From NCBI GenBank assembly GCA_008729055.1, contig SDUX01000010.1, positions 124,001-188,000 on the forward strand: a stretch of 64,000 bases of DNA, in the 5' to 3' direction. Under the pieces are notes generated by a model. That model saw nothing but the letters and a program-made list of their open reading frames with translations, was not told where the DNA came from and ran no database searches. The translations under genes were made by a program, and so were the position numbers. Below, one piece after another: positions 21,272 through 30,700 of this stretch (position 1 is the stretch's first letter; each line of letters starts with the position of its first letter). Origin of the DNA: Pyropia haitanensis (taxonomy: Eukaryota > Rhodophyta > Bangiophyceae > Bangiales > Bangiaceae).

Positions 21272-23079
21272 TCAACTCCGCTCCGCCGCCATCTCGGCCG
21301 ACAACCGCGTCAGCGTGCGGCCCGCCGCGGCCGACGGCTCGAGCAGGTACGACAGGTCGGCCGACCAGGCCGCCCACGCCGGGTCGGTCGCGACCGCCGC
21401 CGCCGGGTCGGCCGCGTCGTCTCGGTCTGCCGCGGCGCCATCGTCGCCGCCGCCGCCGCCACGCCCACCCCCAACGCCGTCACCGTCGCCGCCGCCCCCC
21501 CCCACGCCCACCCCCCGAAACGCCGAGTGGTTGTGGATGGTCAGCGGCGTCAGCGGCGGCGGCGGCCGCGGCGCGAGGTCCGCCAGCGGCCGCTCCCGGT
21601 CGTCGGCGCTCTCCGCCCACGCTGCCGCCGCGGCGAGCGAGTCGTTGACCAGCGCCCCGTGCCGGTTGACCCGCCGCATCAGCGGCAGCGAGCCGCCGCC
21701 GCCCGCGCCGCCCTTGGCGCCCGCCGCGGCGGCGCCGGCGGCCACGCCCCCCCGCCCCCCCCTCCGCCCGCCCCGTCCGCGCCGCCGCTGCCGACGAGCG
21801 ACGGCGGTAGGACGGGCGGCGGCAGCCCCGCGGCGCGGATGGCGCTCCGTGCGGCGGCGGCGGCGCCGCCGCCGGGCGGGTCGGCGCGCTCCAGGTTGAG
21901 GCCCGCCGCGACGCTACCGACGCGGCGTGCCGCCTCGGCGGCGAGCGCGCCCGCCTCGCCCGCCTCGTACCGCGCAAACAGCTCGTCCGCCTCGGTGGCG
22001 GCGGCGGTCGCGCCCGCCGCGGCGGCGCGCGCGCGGGCGCCCGCGCCCGCCGCGGCGGCGGCGGCGGCGGCGGCGGCGCCGCGCGAAAAGACGCGCGACG
22101 CAAAGTACTTGTTCCAAAACGCCTGCTCGGACAGCTTGCCGGAGGGGACGGTGCCGAGGTAGGCGCGGTGCACGTCGGGCTGCTCGACAAAGATCTGGTG
22201 GATCTTGGCGGGGTTGAGCACGTACCGGACGGTGTTGCCGAGCTGCTCGGCGGGCTCGAGGGACACGAGCGCCGTCGGCACGCCGCGGGTGCCGGCCTTG
22301 GCGCCCGCATCGGGGACGGCCAGCCGCGGCTGGCGGCCGCGGCCGCCGGCGGCAGCGTCGGCGGGGGGGGGTGGGGCGGCGGTGGCGGCCGCCGGCCGCG
22401 CGGCCGCCGCGGCCAGCGCCGCCGCGCTGTCCATGCCGTCCCGGCCGTAGGCCGGGTGCGCGGGGCTCTGGTCCGCCACCGGCAGCCGGTAGTGGATGGC
22501 GTTCCAAAACGCATTGTCCGACAGGGCGCCCGCCGTCACCAGCCGCGCGTGCTGCTCCTTGATGTCGGGCCGCCGCTGGAGGAGGCCCACCCGCCGGCGG
22601 ATCTCGGCAATGTCCACCGACGGGCCCGGCGCGGCGGCGCCCGACGCGGGCGCGCCGCCACCGGTGGCGACGGCCGCCGGCCGCCCTTGCCCGCCCGCGG
22701 TGGTCACCCCTCCCCCAGCAGCGGCGGCGCCAGCGGCAGCGGCGGCGGCGCCCCCCCCGGCGGCGGCCGCCCCCGCGGCGGCGGCCGGGTGGAGCGTCCG
22801 GAAGATCACATCGCGGACGGCGTCGCGGTCGGCCCACGCAGGCGCCGGCGGCACGCCAAACTCAAAGACCAGCCCCTTGGGGTGCTCCGCCGCAATCAGC
22901 CGCAGCAGCGCCGCCGCGTTCTTCGCCACGTGCTGCGACTTGATGGACGCCAGCGGCAGCCGTAGCGGCCGGCCGACGCCCTCCCGGTCGGGCGTCCAGT
23001 GGAGGTGGGTGGCGTCGATGGTCAGGACGCCCTCCTTTTTCTTGTACCGAGCGCGGCGCTCGACCGGGGCGGCCGACAT
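21272..23079 (-). CDS. TFB1: TFIIH core subunit p62/TFB1, one C/G-run frameshift
   Basis: Subunit of the TFIIH core used in RNA polymerase II initiation and nucleotide excision repair. From the chosen ATG at 23079 the protein begins with a PH domain (KKKEGVLTIDATHLHW ... PLASIKSQHVAKN ... EHPKGLVFEFG). Two BSD domains follow, each ending in the family pattern SDNAFWNAI or SEQAFWNKYF. The C-terminal helical part (PLMRRVNRHGALVND ... PLTPLTIHNHSAFRG) lies in a different frame, ending at a TGA at 21272-21274. The frames meet at the adjacent C runs 21748-21754 and 21756-21763. Joined length is about 620 residues, somewhat longer than animal p62 (about 550) because of Ala/Gly-rich linkers. The open frame extends upstream to 23577, but that part is retroelement sequence without an ATG, so 23079 is preferred. 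Confidence 0.85.
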
Positions 23080-23138
23080 GGCGGGGAAGGCAAAGGGGGG
23101 GTGCGAGGAGGGTGTAGGTGCGGGGATGGATGGGTGCG

Positions 23139-23577
23139 CAGCGCTAAGAACGTTTGGCCGCAGCGTCTGGGCCAAGTCCTGCAATGTCTCGTACTTGCGA
23201 GAGGCAGTCTCCTGGTACTCGTTGGGGTGGCTTAAGTCGAAGACCGCCCTGGGCTTGTTGCCCGTGTGCGCCACGAATGCGGACGAGATGCAGGTGAGCC
23301 CCGCGATCTCGCGAGGTGACGTTACCTCGAGGATGTAGCCCACGTCGAGCTCCCGCGCAATCTCGGTCGTCATGAACGCGGTGTCGGCCGCGTCCATTGG
23401 GCATTCCTTGGTGCGGAACCGAGGGGGGTGGGCCGTCCAATCGATCTTTACCCCGTGCTCGATCGTATCGAGCACCCAGGCCGACGCTCGCAATCGCCGC
23501 CACTCCGGGAGAGCGGCGCGCAACGCGGCGAAGACCGACACCTTCGACGCCGTGCCGTGTCGTGGCGGCTGTCGCAC
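23139..23577 (-). pseudogene. DIRS-like reverse transcriptase N-terminal fragment
   Basis: The translation carries the N-terminal part of a retroelement RT: a VLDTIEHGVKIDW start, a DAADTAFMTTEIARELDVGY segment, then a catalytic-domain entry ending AVFDLSHPNEY. This resembles RTs of DIRS/tyrosine-recombinase elements more than the Ty3 pol nearby. It has no ATG (the frame opens at GTG) and stops resembling RT after about LRPN, near 23150, before the YxDD box, so it is a truncated remnant. It is in frame with the downstream TFIIH p62 start, about 60 bases away. Confidence 0.6.
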
Positions 23578-23966
23578 AGCGCAGTGGTGCTTAAACCGGG
23601 ATCCACGTCAAGCGCTCTTCAAGCCGGAAGGGCTTGAACAAACATTGATTTTCCTTGAAGTGGTCGCACGCGCCGCGGCGGCCGCCGCCCCAACTGAGTG
23701 GATTAGAGGCCGATCCTCACACTTAAAAGGTTGACAAGTACGGTAAAGTATATTGAAGGGAGGTGATGGGTTCCCTACTAAGGAGCATCCAATTGGTTGT
23801 CAAGTTTCGGTAACTCTCCATCACAGTCCTCGCGGGGTCCACGAAGGCCATCCCTGAGCGGCCGACAATCCCTCTCCATGGCCCGGCTGATGACGCCGGA
23901 CGAAGCGCATCGGAAGACACAAACAGGCCCGTCTACAATCTTCATCCGCACCGCGTGCTTCGGTGA
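23578..23966. other. flank between RT remnant and Ty3/gypsy 3' LTR
   Basis: Lower-GC sequence without a supported gene, probably more of the older retroelement or its insertion site. It ends with the target-site copy CACC that abuts the LTR. Confidence 0.4.
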
Positions 23967-23970
23967 CACC

Positions 23971-24613
23971 TGTGGCAAGTCGGGTGTCCACAGGGTACCG
24001 TAGTCAGGGGGGAGGGTTGACGCACAAACCCGTAACCGCAGTGCCAAGACTATGGCAAGTAAGCGGGACAAAGAAGGATACGTTTAGACCTGACGAGCAG
24101 GGAGGAGCGGGGCGAGAACGCCGTCGCGTGCCCAGAAGAGGCACGCGCGCGCCCGCCACAACCCTCGATCGGACAGGTCGACCGGGCAGGGTCGACCTGT
24201 CCTAAGAAATAGAAGCGAAATCCCTCCAAGACGATAATTGCATGCGAAATTGGTGAGTACCCCCCGAAAGGGCGTACCACAATCGATAGGTCGATCCTAT
24301 CGATCGTCACAGGGAGTACTCGATCCAGCTCCCGCGGCCGTCCTCCCCCGGCCCGGGAGCTGTCCTTCGGGTCGAAGGATCGCCCGCCGGCGCACGCCTT
24401 CGACCCAATCACAAGCGACCTAGGGGGGGGGGCTAGCCCCACCCGTGACGCGACCGTTCGGGCCCGGTGCGCCGCCCGACCCTTTTACAGGGGTCGGGGA
24501 GAGGGGTTGCGACGACACCCTCGGCGGGTGTGGCCGCCCGTGGGGCTGCGGCGCGTGCCGTCCACTTAGCCGTGGACGGCCCCTGCGCGCCCCCCAGGCG
24601 TATATATGCCACA
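23971..24613 (-). repeat. 3' LTR of minus-strand Ty3/gypsy element
   Basis: This 643-base block is repeated at 34360-35001 with a single visible difference, one G in the run at 24423-24432. It starts TGTGGC and ends GCCACA, giving a 6-base terminal inverted repeat of the TG...CA type. CACC lies immediately outside both outer LTR edges (23967-23970 and 35002-35005), or ACACC if the LTR is trimmed by one base. Internal palindromic words occur around 24176-24197 and 24283-24308. Confidence 0.95.
24601..24607 (+). promoter_or_regulatory. TATATAT box at the inner edge of the 3' LTR (copy at 34989-34995)
   Basis: TATATAT lies 6 bases from the LTR edge. Read on the plus strand it is about 75 bases upstream of the ATG at 24682, a suitable place to drive the opposite-strand gene. 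The word is nearly palindromic, so it could also act on the minus strand. Function is inferred from position only. Confidence 0.4.
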
Positions 24614-24681
24614 TACCCCCCGTGTTAGCTTGTCGCCGTCCCTCGGCGACCAAGTTGCTTCGTCCGTCGTGTTGACGGACG

Positions 24682-27640
24682 ATGCCGGTACCGCACCGGT
24701 GGCGCAGCGGCATGGCGGGGGAGATCGTCTTCCGCCCCTTGTCGGAGTGGGTGCCCCGACCGGGGTTCATGTCGCCGGCGTTCATCAACGCGGAGCTGCT
24801 GCGCGTCGCCCGCGAGCATCATCGTGCGTGCCTCCGCCGTGTGGCCGAGGCCGGGTGGGCGCTCCCGGACCGGTTCGTCGACGTGACGACCTCGGGTCAC
24901 GTCGCCACGTACGACAGCGTCCGCCTACATGACGTGCACGGCATTCCGTCCACGGGGCAGCCGGGCGTGCAGGCGGTCACCTTCATGGCGTTGGCGTTTG
25001 CCAACGAGGTGCTCCGTCAAGAGACGCGCGAGGAGGGGCTGCAGCCGTGGGTGCGCAACCTCTTCCTCGTAGCGTGCAAGCACTACGAGCGGCGGCACTC
25101 CTCCCCGGTGCACGCGGCCGCGCTGGCGTTCGACCGCCTGCGGCGGGAGTGGCCTCGGGCCCGCTTCGTAGAGGGGGATCTCTACGAGGGGTTGGACATG
25201 ATGTACACCCCGACATCCGCCACGCGGGCCGCCCTCGTCGGGTTGAGTGCCCTCCTACGACACCACGCCACGGTGTCGTACTCGGAGAGCTGCCCGGTCG
25301 ACATGGACATGTCGGTGCGCGGCGGGGGGCTACCTAGCCGGCCGCCGCCGTCCGTCCAGCATCGTCAGCCGTCGCCAAGTGGTGGCGACGGCCTGCGGGT
25401 TCCTCTGCCCCTTGTGGGCTGGGTGGTTAGATGCCACCCGACCCGCGGCGGCTGAGGAACTCGTGCCCCTGCCCGAGTTGTTCGTGGACGCGGGCTTGAG
25501 CTCCCTCCGGCCATGCCCTTGTTGGCGGAGTACGTGTACTCCTACCTTGAGGACGCAAGCCACGTCGCGTGGACCATAGTGTCCACGGAGATGGTGCTCG
25601 ACTACGCCGCCGTCTGGTTCCAAGCCCTCCGGGAGCGGGGAGTGCTGGTGCGCTTGAAGCGCACCCTGCTTGAGCACTTCTCCCGGTTGCCGTTGGACGA
25701 TCTCCAAGAGGGGTCACCCCCTGGGTCCGCCTTGGCCTTCAGTCGGTGCGTCACGGGGGCCTTGGCGTTCCCCTGGTCGCACGTCACCGCGTGGGTGGAC
25801 GTTGGGGGAGTGGGGGACGCCGCCCGGGAGGTGCTGGTCCAGTACACGCCGGACCAGGAGTACGGGTTCGCGGCCCTGGAATCCCTCCCGGGCTTCCCCA
25901 AGGCCGACGAGTTGGAGGGCGACGGTCCCCTACGTCGCCCGGACCTCAACGCGTCAGGGGGCGCGGAGGCGCCCATCGACGTGGATGGCGGCGACGCCCC
26001 CCCTTCGGCGGGCGCGAAGGCAACGGGTGGCCCGACGTCGGCGCGGGCGCCGACGACGAGGTTCGCGCACTCCTTGAGCATCTCCCGTGGGCGGCGCCAA
26101 GAGGCGTTGCGCGAGAGCGCGATGCTTGCGGAGGAGCGGTTGGAGGCGGCAAGGGCGGCGGAGCAGGAGGAGCGGGAAGAGGGGCGGCAGCGCGCTCGCG
26201 CTGCCAACCGCGCGGCGCAGGCAGAGGCCCGCGCACGCGCCCAGCGTGGGTCGTCCGCGGGTCCCTCTCGCGACGCCGCCGCAGGTCGGCGGGACGCCGA
26301 CCGGCTTAACGCGGGCCGCTTCGGTCGGCGGCCGGCTTCCGTGCCTCCTTCCCCCCGTCGGGAGGATCCGCTTGGGGAGCCCATCGGGGCCGGGGGGCGG
26401 CGGGCCCCTCGTCCGGGCCGAGGGCGGGCGGGCCTACCGCCGCGTCACCGTCAGGGGCCGCGGGCGTCCCGGCGGCGGACGCGGATCGTCGTCGACAAGA
26501 CGACGATGCGGCGGCGCATGCTGCGGCGGCTCAGGCGGCTGCTGCGGCGACGGCCGCCGAGAAGGCGGCCGAGGCAGCGGCAGCGGAGCACGCCTCCGAG
26601 GCTGCCGGCGCGGCCCGCGAGCGCGCTACGGCGTTCGCGGCGCAGCAAGAGGCGGCGGCGGAGGCACAACGTCGTTGGGCCACCAGCGGGGACGAAGACG
26701 CCCCGGGGTCTTCCCGGCACGAAGGGTCCGCGCGTAGCCGCGGACGCGGTCGGGCGGACGGGGTGGCGGCCGGGCGCCACACACGTCGGGTCGGGGCCGG
26801 CCTCCCCCATCGGGCACGGCAGGGGGACCGGGAGAGCGTCCTCCGGCTGGGGACGCTGCTGGGGCGGGGGACTTTGGCAGCCCCGTCCGCGGGAAGAGGG
26901 GTCGCCGCGGCAACGCCTCGGGCCCGGGCGCTTCCGAGAGCCGCCGATCCCGCCCGCGCCGCCGGCACAGCCGTTCTGAGGACACGGCTAGCGCATGCCG
27001 CGGTCGGCGTGAGCGGTCGCCTTCACCGGCGACCCCGAGCCGTGCGCGGGGGCGATCTTCCCGCCGCCGTCGTCATTCTCGCCGTCCCGGCCGACAGCAG
27101 GACGGGTCGGAGTCGACGGCGGAGACGCGGTCGACTCACCGACGGCGGCATTCGTCGCCGTCGTCGTCGCGCTCGGTGTCCCGGCGTCGGCGCGAGCGCG
27201 GGTCTCGCCACGCCTCGCGGTCGCCCTCTCCCACGGGGTCCCGGTATCGGTCGTGTACCCCGGAGGGGTACAGGGCTGGCCCCGGGAAGGTGCCGTTGGT
27301 CGCGTCGCCGGCGGACGAGTCGGCGTTCCGCCGACTCTTCCGCTCGGAGGACCTGCGCGAGTTGAAGCGCATGCACCTCCCGGCGCGTCTGATCAACCGT
27401 GCCTGGTGCGAGACGGTACGCGTGATGCAGCAGGCACTACGCTTGGAGGTGGACCGGCTGGATGGCGCCACCTTCGAGGTGGCGTCGCGGTCCCTGGCAG
27501 ACGCCGCGCTGGACGCGGCGTCGCGGTCGTTGTTGTACGACCGGTTCCGCACCGCCTTGGATGAGGTGATGAATGACCCCGGCGAGGGGTCATCGGGCCG
27601 CTTCAACGTGGCTGACATCTGGGGTGAGGGGGGTGAGTGA
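24682..27640 (+). CDS. opposite-strand RS-rich protein of the Ty3/gypsy element, frame broken several times
   Basis: Coding-like sequence runs opposite to gag-pol. Segments follow one another in different frames. 24682-~25330 (ATG 24682 or 24712) is a globular-looking domain (MAGEIVFRPLSEWVPRPGFM...). ~25330-25500 continues as VVATACGFLCPLWAGWLDA. 25513-~26390 begins MPLLAEYVYSYLEDASHVAW and leads into a charged helix (ERLEAARAAEQEEREEGRQR). ~26400-26780 is an Ala-rich coiled coil. ~26942-27250 is an Arg/Ser domain with many RS, SR and SP pairs. A final globular part (PADESAFRRLFRSEDLREL) ends at TGA 27638-27640. Frame changes sit at or near short G runs (e.g. 25324-25329, 26397-26402). I know no homologous family. 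RS domains usually mediate nuclear or RNA-processing interactions, so a regulatory role in element expression is possible but speculative. Confidence 0.6.
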
Positions 27641-27746
27641 CGGGTGTAGGAGGCTCCCGCGTGTCGGGTGCAGTTGGTGGGGAAGGAGGGGGAGGGGCTA
27701 GCCCTATAGGGACGCCCAGGTACCCATGAATCGTCTTGTTACTCTG

Positions 27747-30700
27747 CTACTCGCCGGCATGATTTCGCTCAAAGCGAAATACTATCGTGGTCCAGACCGG
27801 TGGGTGCTCAGCCACCCATAGGTCGGGACTCGCGGGCGAGCGGGGGAAGCACTCCAAGGGTAACTCCTCGTACTCGAAGCATCGGTTCATGAAGATACTG
27901 AACCATTCTTGCGCTTCCCACCGGGGAGCGAGGAGGGTGAGGGCCAATGGAGGGCCACTTGCCAGTCGCTCGGCAATCTCCGGGAGGAGCGAGGTCGGGG
28001 GGTTCGCCCACGCGTTGTGGGGCGTCCAGTCGTGACTCATTGAGTCACGCCACTCGGCCCCGGGCTCGCACTCCTTGGAGCCGAACCGCTCGAACCTCTT
28101 GTTCGCCCGAGTGGCGAACAAGTCGATGGTGTGAGGCCCGTGGAGCTTCTCCAACCGGTCCACGATTGCTCGGGGAGCCGTCCAGTCCGCCCGCTCCGGT
28201 ATGTTACGGGGGAAGTTCGTGGGGAATGTACTGCGTAGGTAGTACAGGGGGATGACCTCGCCCACCTGCCCGCGCGGGTGGGTCCAGATGAGTCGCGCTT
28301 GGACGTGACCGTCGGGCGATTGGTGGAAGGCGATGATGGTTGGCACCCACCTGACGCTGGGGGTCACCGCGTTCACGCGGGCGTCCGGGTGTGGGAGGCC
28401 TTGGCTCTGCGACCTGAGTGTCATCTTAGTTGGTGACCACTCGTACCCCGGTACTTGCTTGTTCTGGTTCCGCAGGTACCGCAGGACCAAGTGCTTCGGC
28501 AGGTCGCCGAGCGGCGTCCACACGTCGTCGTTGCTCTGGTACCCCCACCACCGCACCTTGGCTTGGTGCTCCCCATCGACGCATCGATACCCGACGAGCT
28601 TGTCGATGAGGTAGTCGTCCATCACGGATGGACGGTCGGACAAGTTCACCTTGTCCTTGAGCAGGGCATGAGGGGTGGCGTCGGCTTCGCCGGCTGCATC
28701 GGGTCGTGGGGCTGGCGTCGCTTGGTCCCACGACACTCTGCTCTCCTCGTCCCCCACCTGGACAACGAACGTCTTGTCGTCCAGGTCGACGACAAGGAAC
28801 GGCCCGTTCGTGGGGCTGGACAACTTGTGCTCGCGTTGGTGTGCCTTCAGGTACACGTAGTCGCCGATCTTGACATCCTTGTTCCGGGTGGCAAGGTTCT
28901 TGTCGTACGTCTTCTTGTAGCGCTGCTGCGTCTTGCGCAGAGCCTCGGCCACCTTGGGTATGGTCTTGCGGAGCCGGGCCATGAAGGAGCGCTTGACCGA
29001 CAAGGGCGAGCCGTCCTTGGTGGTGCCGTGTGCCTGGATAGACACACCGGGTGGCGGGCTGTGCACCGTGAGGTTCGGGATCCGTCTGGGGATGACCAGC
29101 TCGAACGGTGCCACGCCCGTCGATCGATGCGGCTGCGTGTTGTACGCGTACGTGAGGATGGGTAGGAGCTCATCCCACCGTTGCGGGTTATCCGCAACGT
29201 AGTGCCGGAGCTGCTTGACGATGGTGCGGTTGTACCGCTCCACCTGCCCGTTTGTCTGCGGGTGGTACGGCGTCGACTCCCTTGTCTCAATGCCAAGGGT
29301 CCGGCACACGGCGATGAAGAACTTCGACATGAACTGGCTTCCTTGATCCGACAGGAGCACGTCGGGTGGCCCGTAGCTGGCCACCCATACCTCCACCAAC
29401 GCCGAGGCTACCGTGACAGCGGTCACCTTCTTCAGGGCGACGCAACGGACGACCTTGGAGAAGCGGTCGGTGAATGCCAACACGTACTTGTTGCGCGTCA
29501 ACGAGACAGGCAGCGGCCCGAGGATGTCGACGTTGACTTCCGTCAACGGCTCGGTCGCCGGGAACAGCCTCATCGGCGCCGTGTGGCGTCGCAACGCAAG
29601 CCGGCTCTGTGCACATGCGGCGCACCGCGTGACCACTCCGTAGGCGTCGGTGGCCATCGACGGCCAGTAGAACCGGCGCCGCATGGAGTAGTACATCCGG
29701 TTCGATCCCGGATGTCCTTCCGTGGTCGGGAAGTGGGCCAAGTGGAGCAACCTCGCCCGATGCTTGTGCGGGACCACAAGCTGGTCCCCGTCGAGGCCCT
29801 CTCGGTAGAGCGCTCCGTCCTTCACCGAGAAGTTGGGGGCCTTGCCTGCGGCCATCTTCTTGCGGATGACCTTGCACAAGGCGTCGGTCGCCTGGTCCGC
29901 TACTAGGTCCTCAAACGCGACCGGCGTCAGCCGTACCGCGTGGGTGTACCGCCCCCTCTGCAAGCTTCTGGCCGTCTCGGCCAGAGCCAAGCATGGGATC
30001 TCGTCGTCGAGATCCGAGTCGTCAAGGGCGCCGGTGCGCGTCCGTGACAAGAAGTCGGGTGCATGATGACTTGCACCAGGCTTGTACAAGACGTCGAAGG
30101 TGAACTCGGCCAAGCGGAGGCGCCATCGCATCAACCGGCTGCTTGGGTCGGTGGTATTGTAGATCCACCTTAGTGCCTGATGGTCCGTTCGCACCGTGAA
30201 CTTGTTGCCGTCCAAGAAGTGCCGTAAGGTCAGCACTCCCCACACAAGTCCAAGGCATTCGCGTTCCGTCGTGCAGTAGTTCTGCTCGGCCGGCTTCAGC
30301 GTGCGGCTGTAGTAGCCCACCGGTTGCAGCTGTCCATCTTCTTGTTCTTGCAACAAGGCGCACCCGAGCTGGTCCGCGCACGCGTCGACGTCGACCACGA
30401 ATCGACGGGTGGGGTGCGGGATGGTGAGCACCGGCGGTGTCACCAAGGCTTGTTTGAGGTCTTCAAACGCCGCGAGTTGTTCTGCCGTTGGTTCAGGCAG
30501 ATCCGGGCCGACGTCGTTCTTGGTCAGCTCGGTTAATGGTCTCGCTCTCTTGGCGAAGTCCTTGACGAAGCGTCGGTAGACGTTGCAGGCGCCGAGGAAG
30601 CTCTTCATATGGGTCTTCGTCTTGGGGAAGGTGGCCCGTTTGAGGGCCTCGGTGTTCTTGTTGTGCACCTTGAGTTGGCCGGGGCAGACCAAGTGACCGA

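Noticed and set aside
23079..23577. TFIIH p62 starting at the upstream end of the long open frame
   Set aside because: The extra 166 codons open at GTG and are retroelement RT-like; the PH domain begins right after the Met at 23079.
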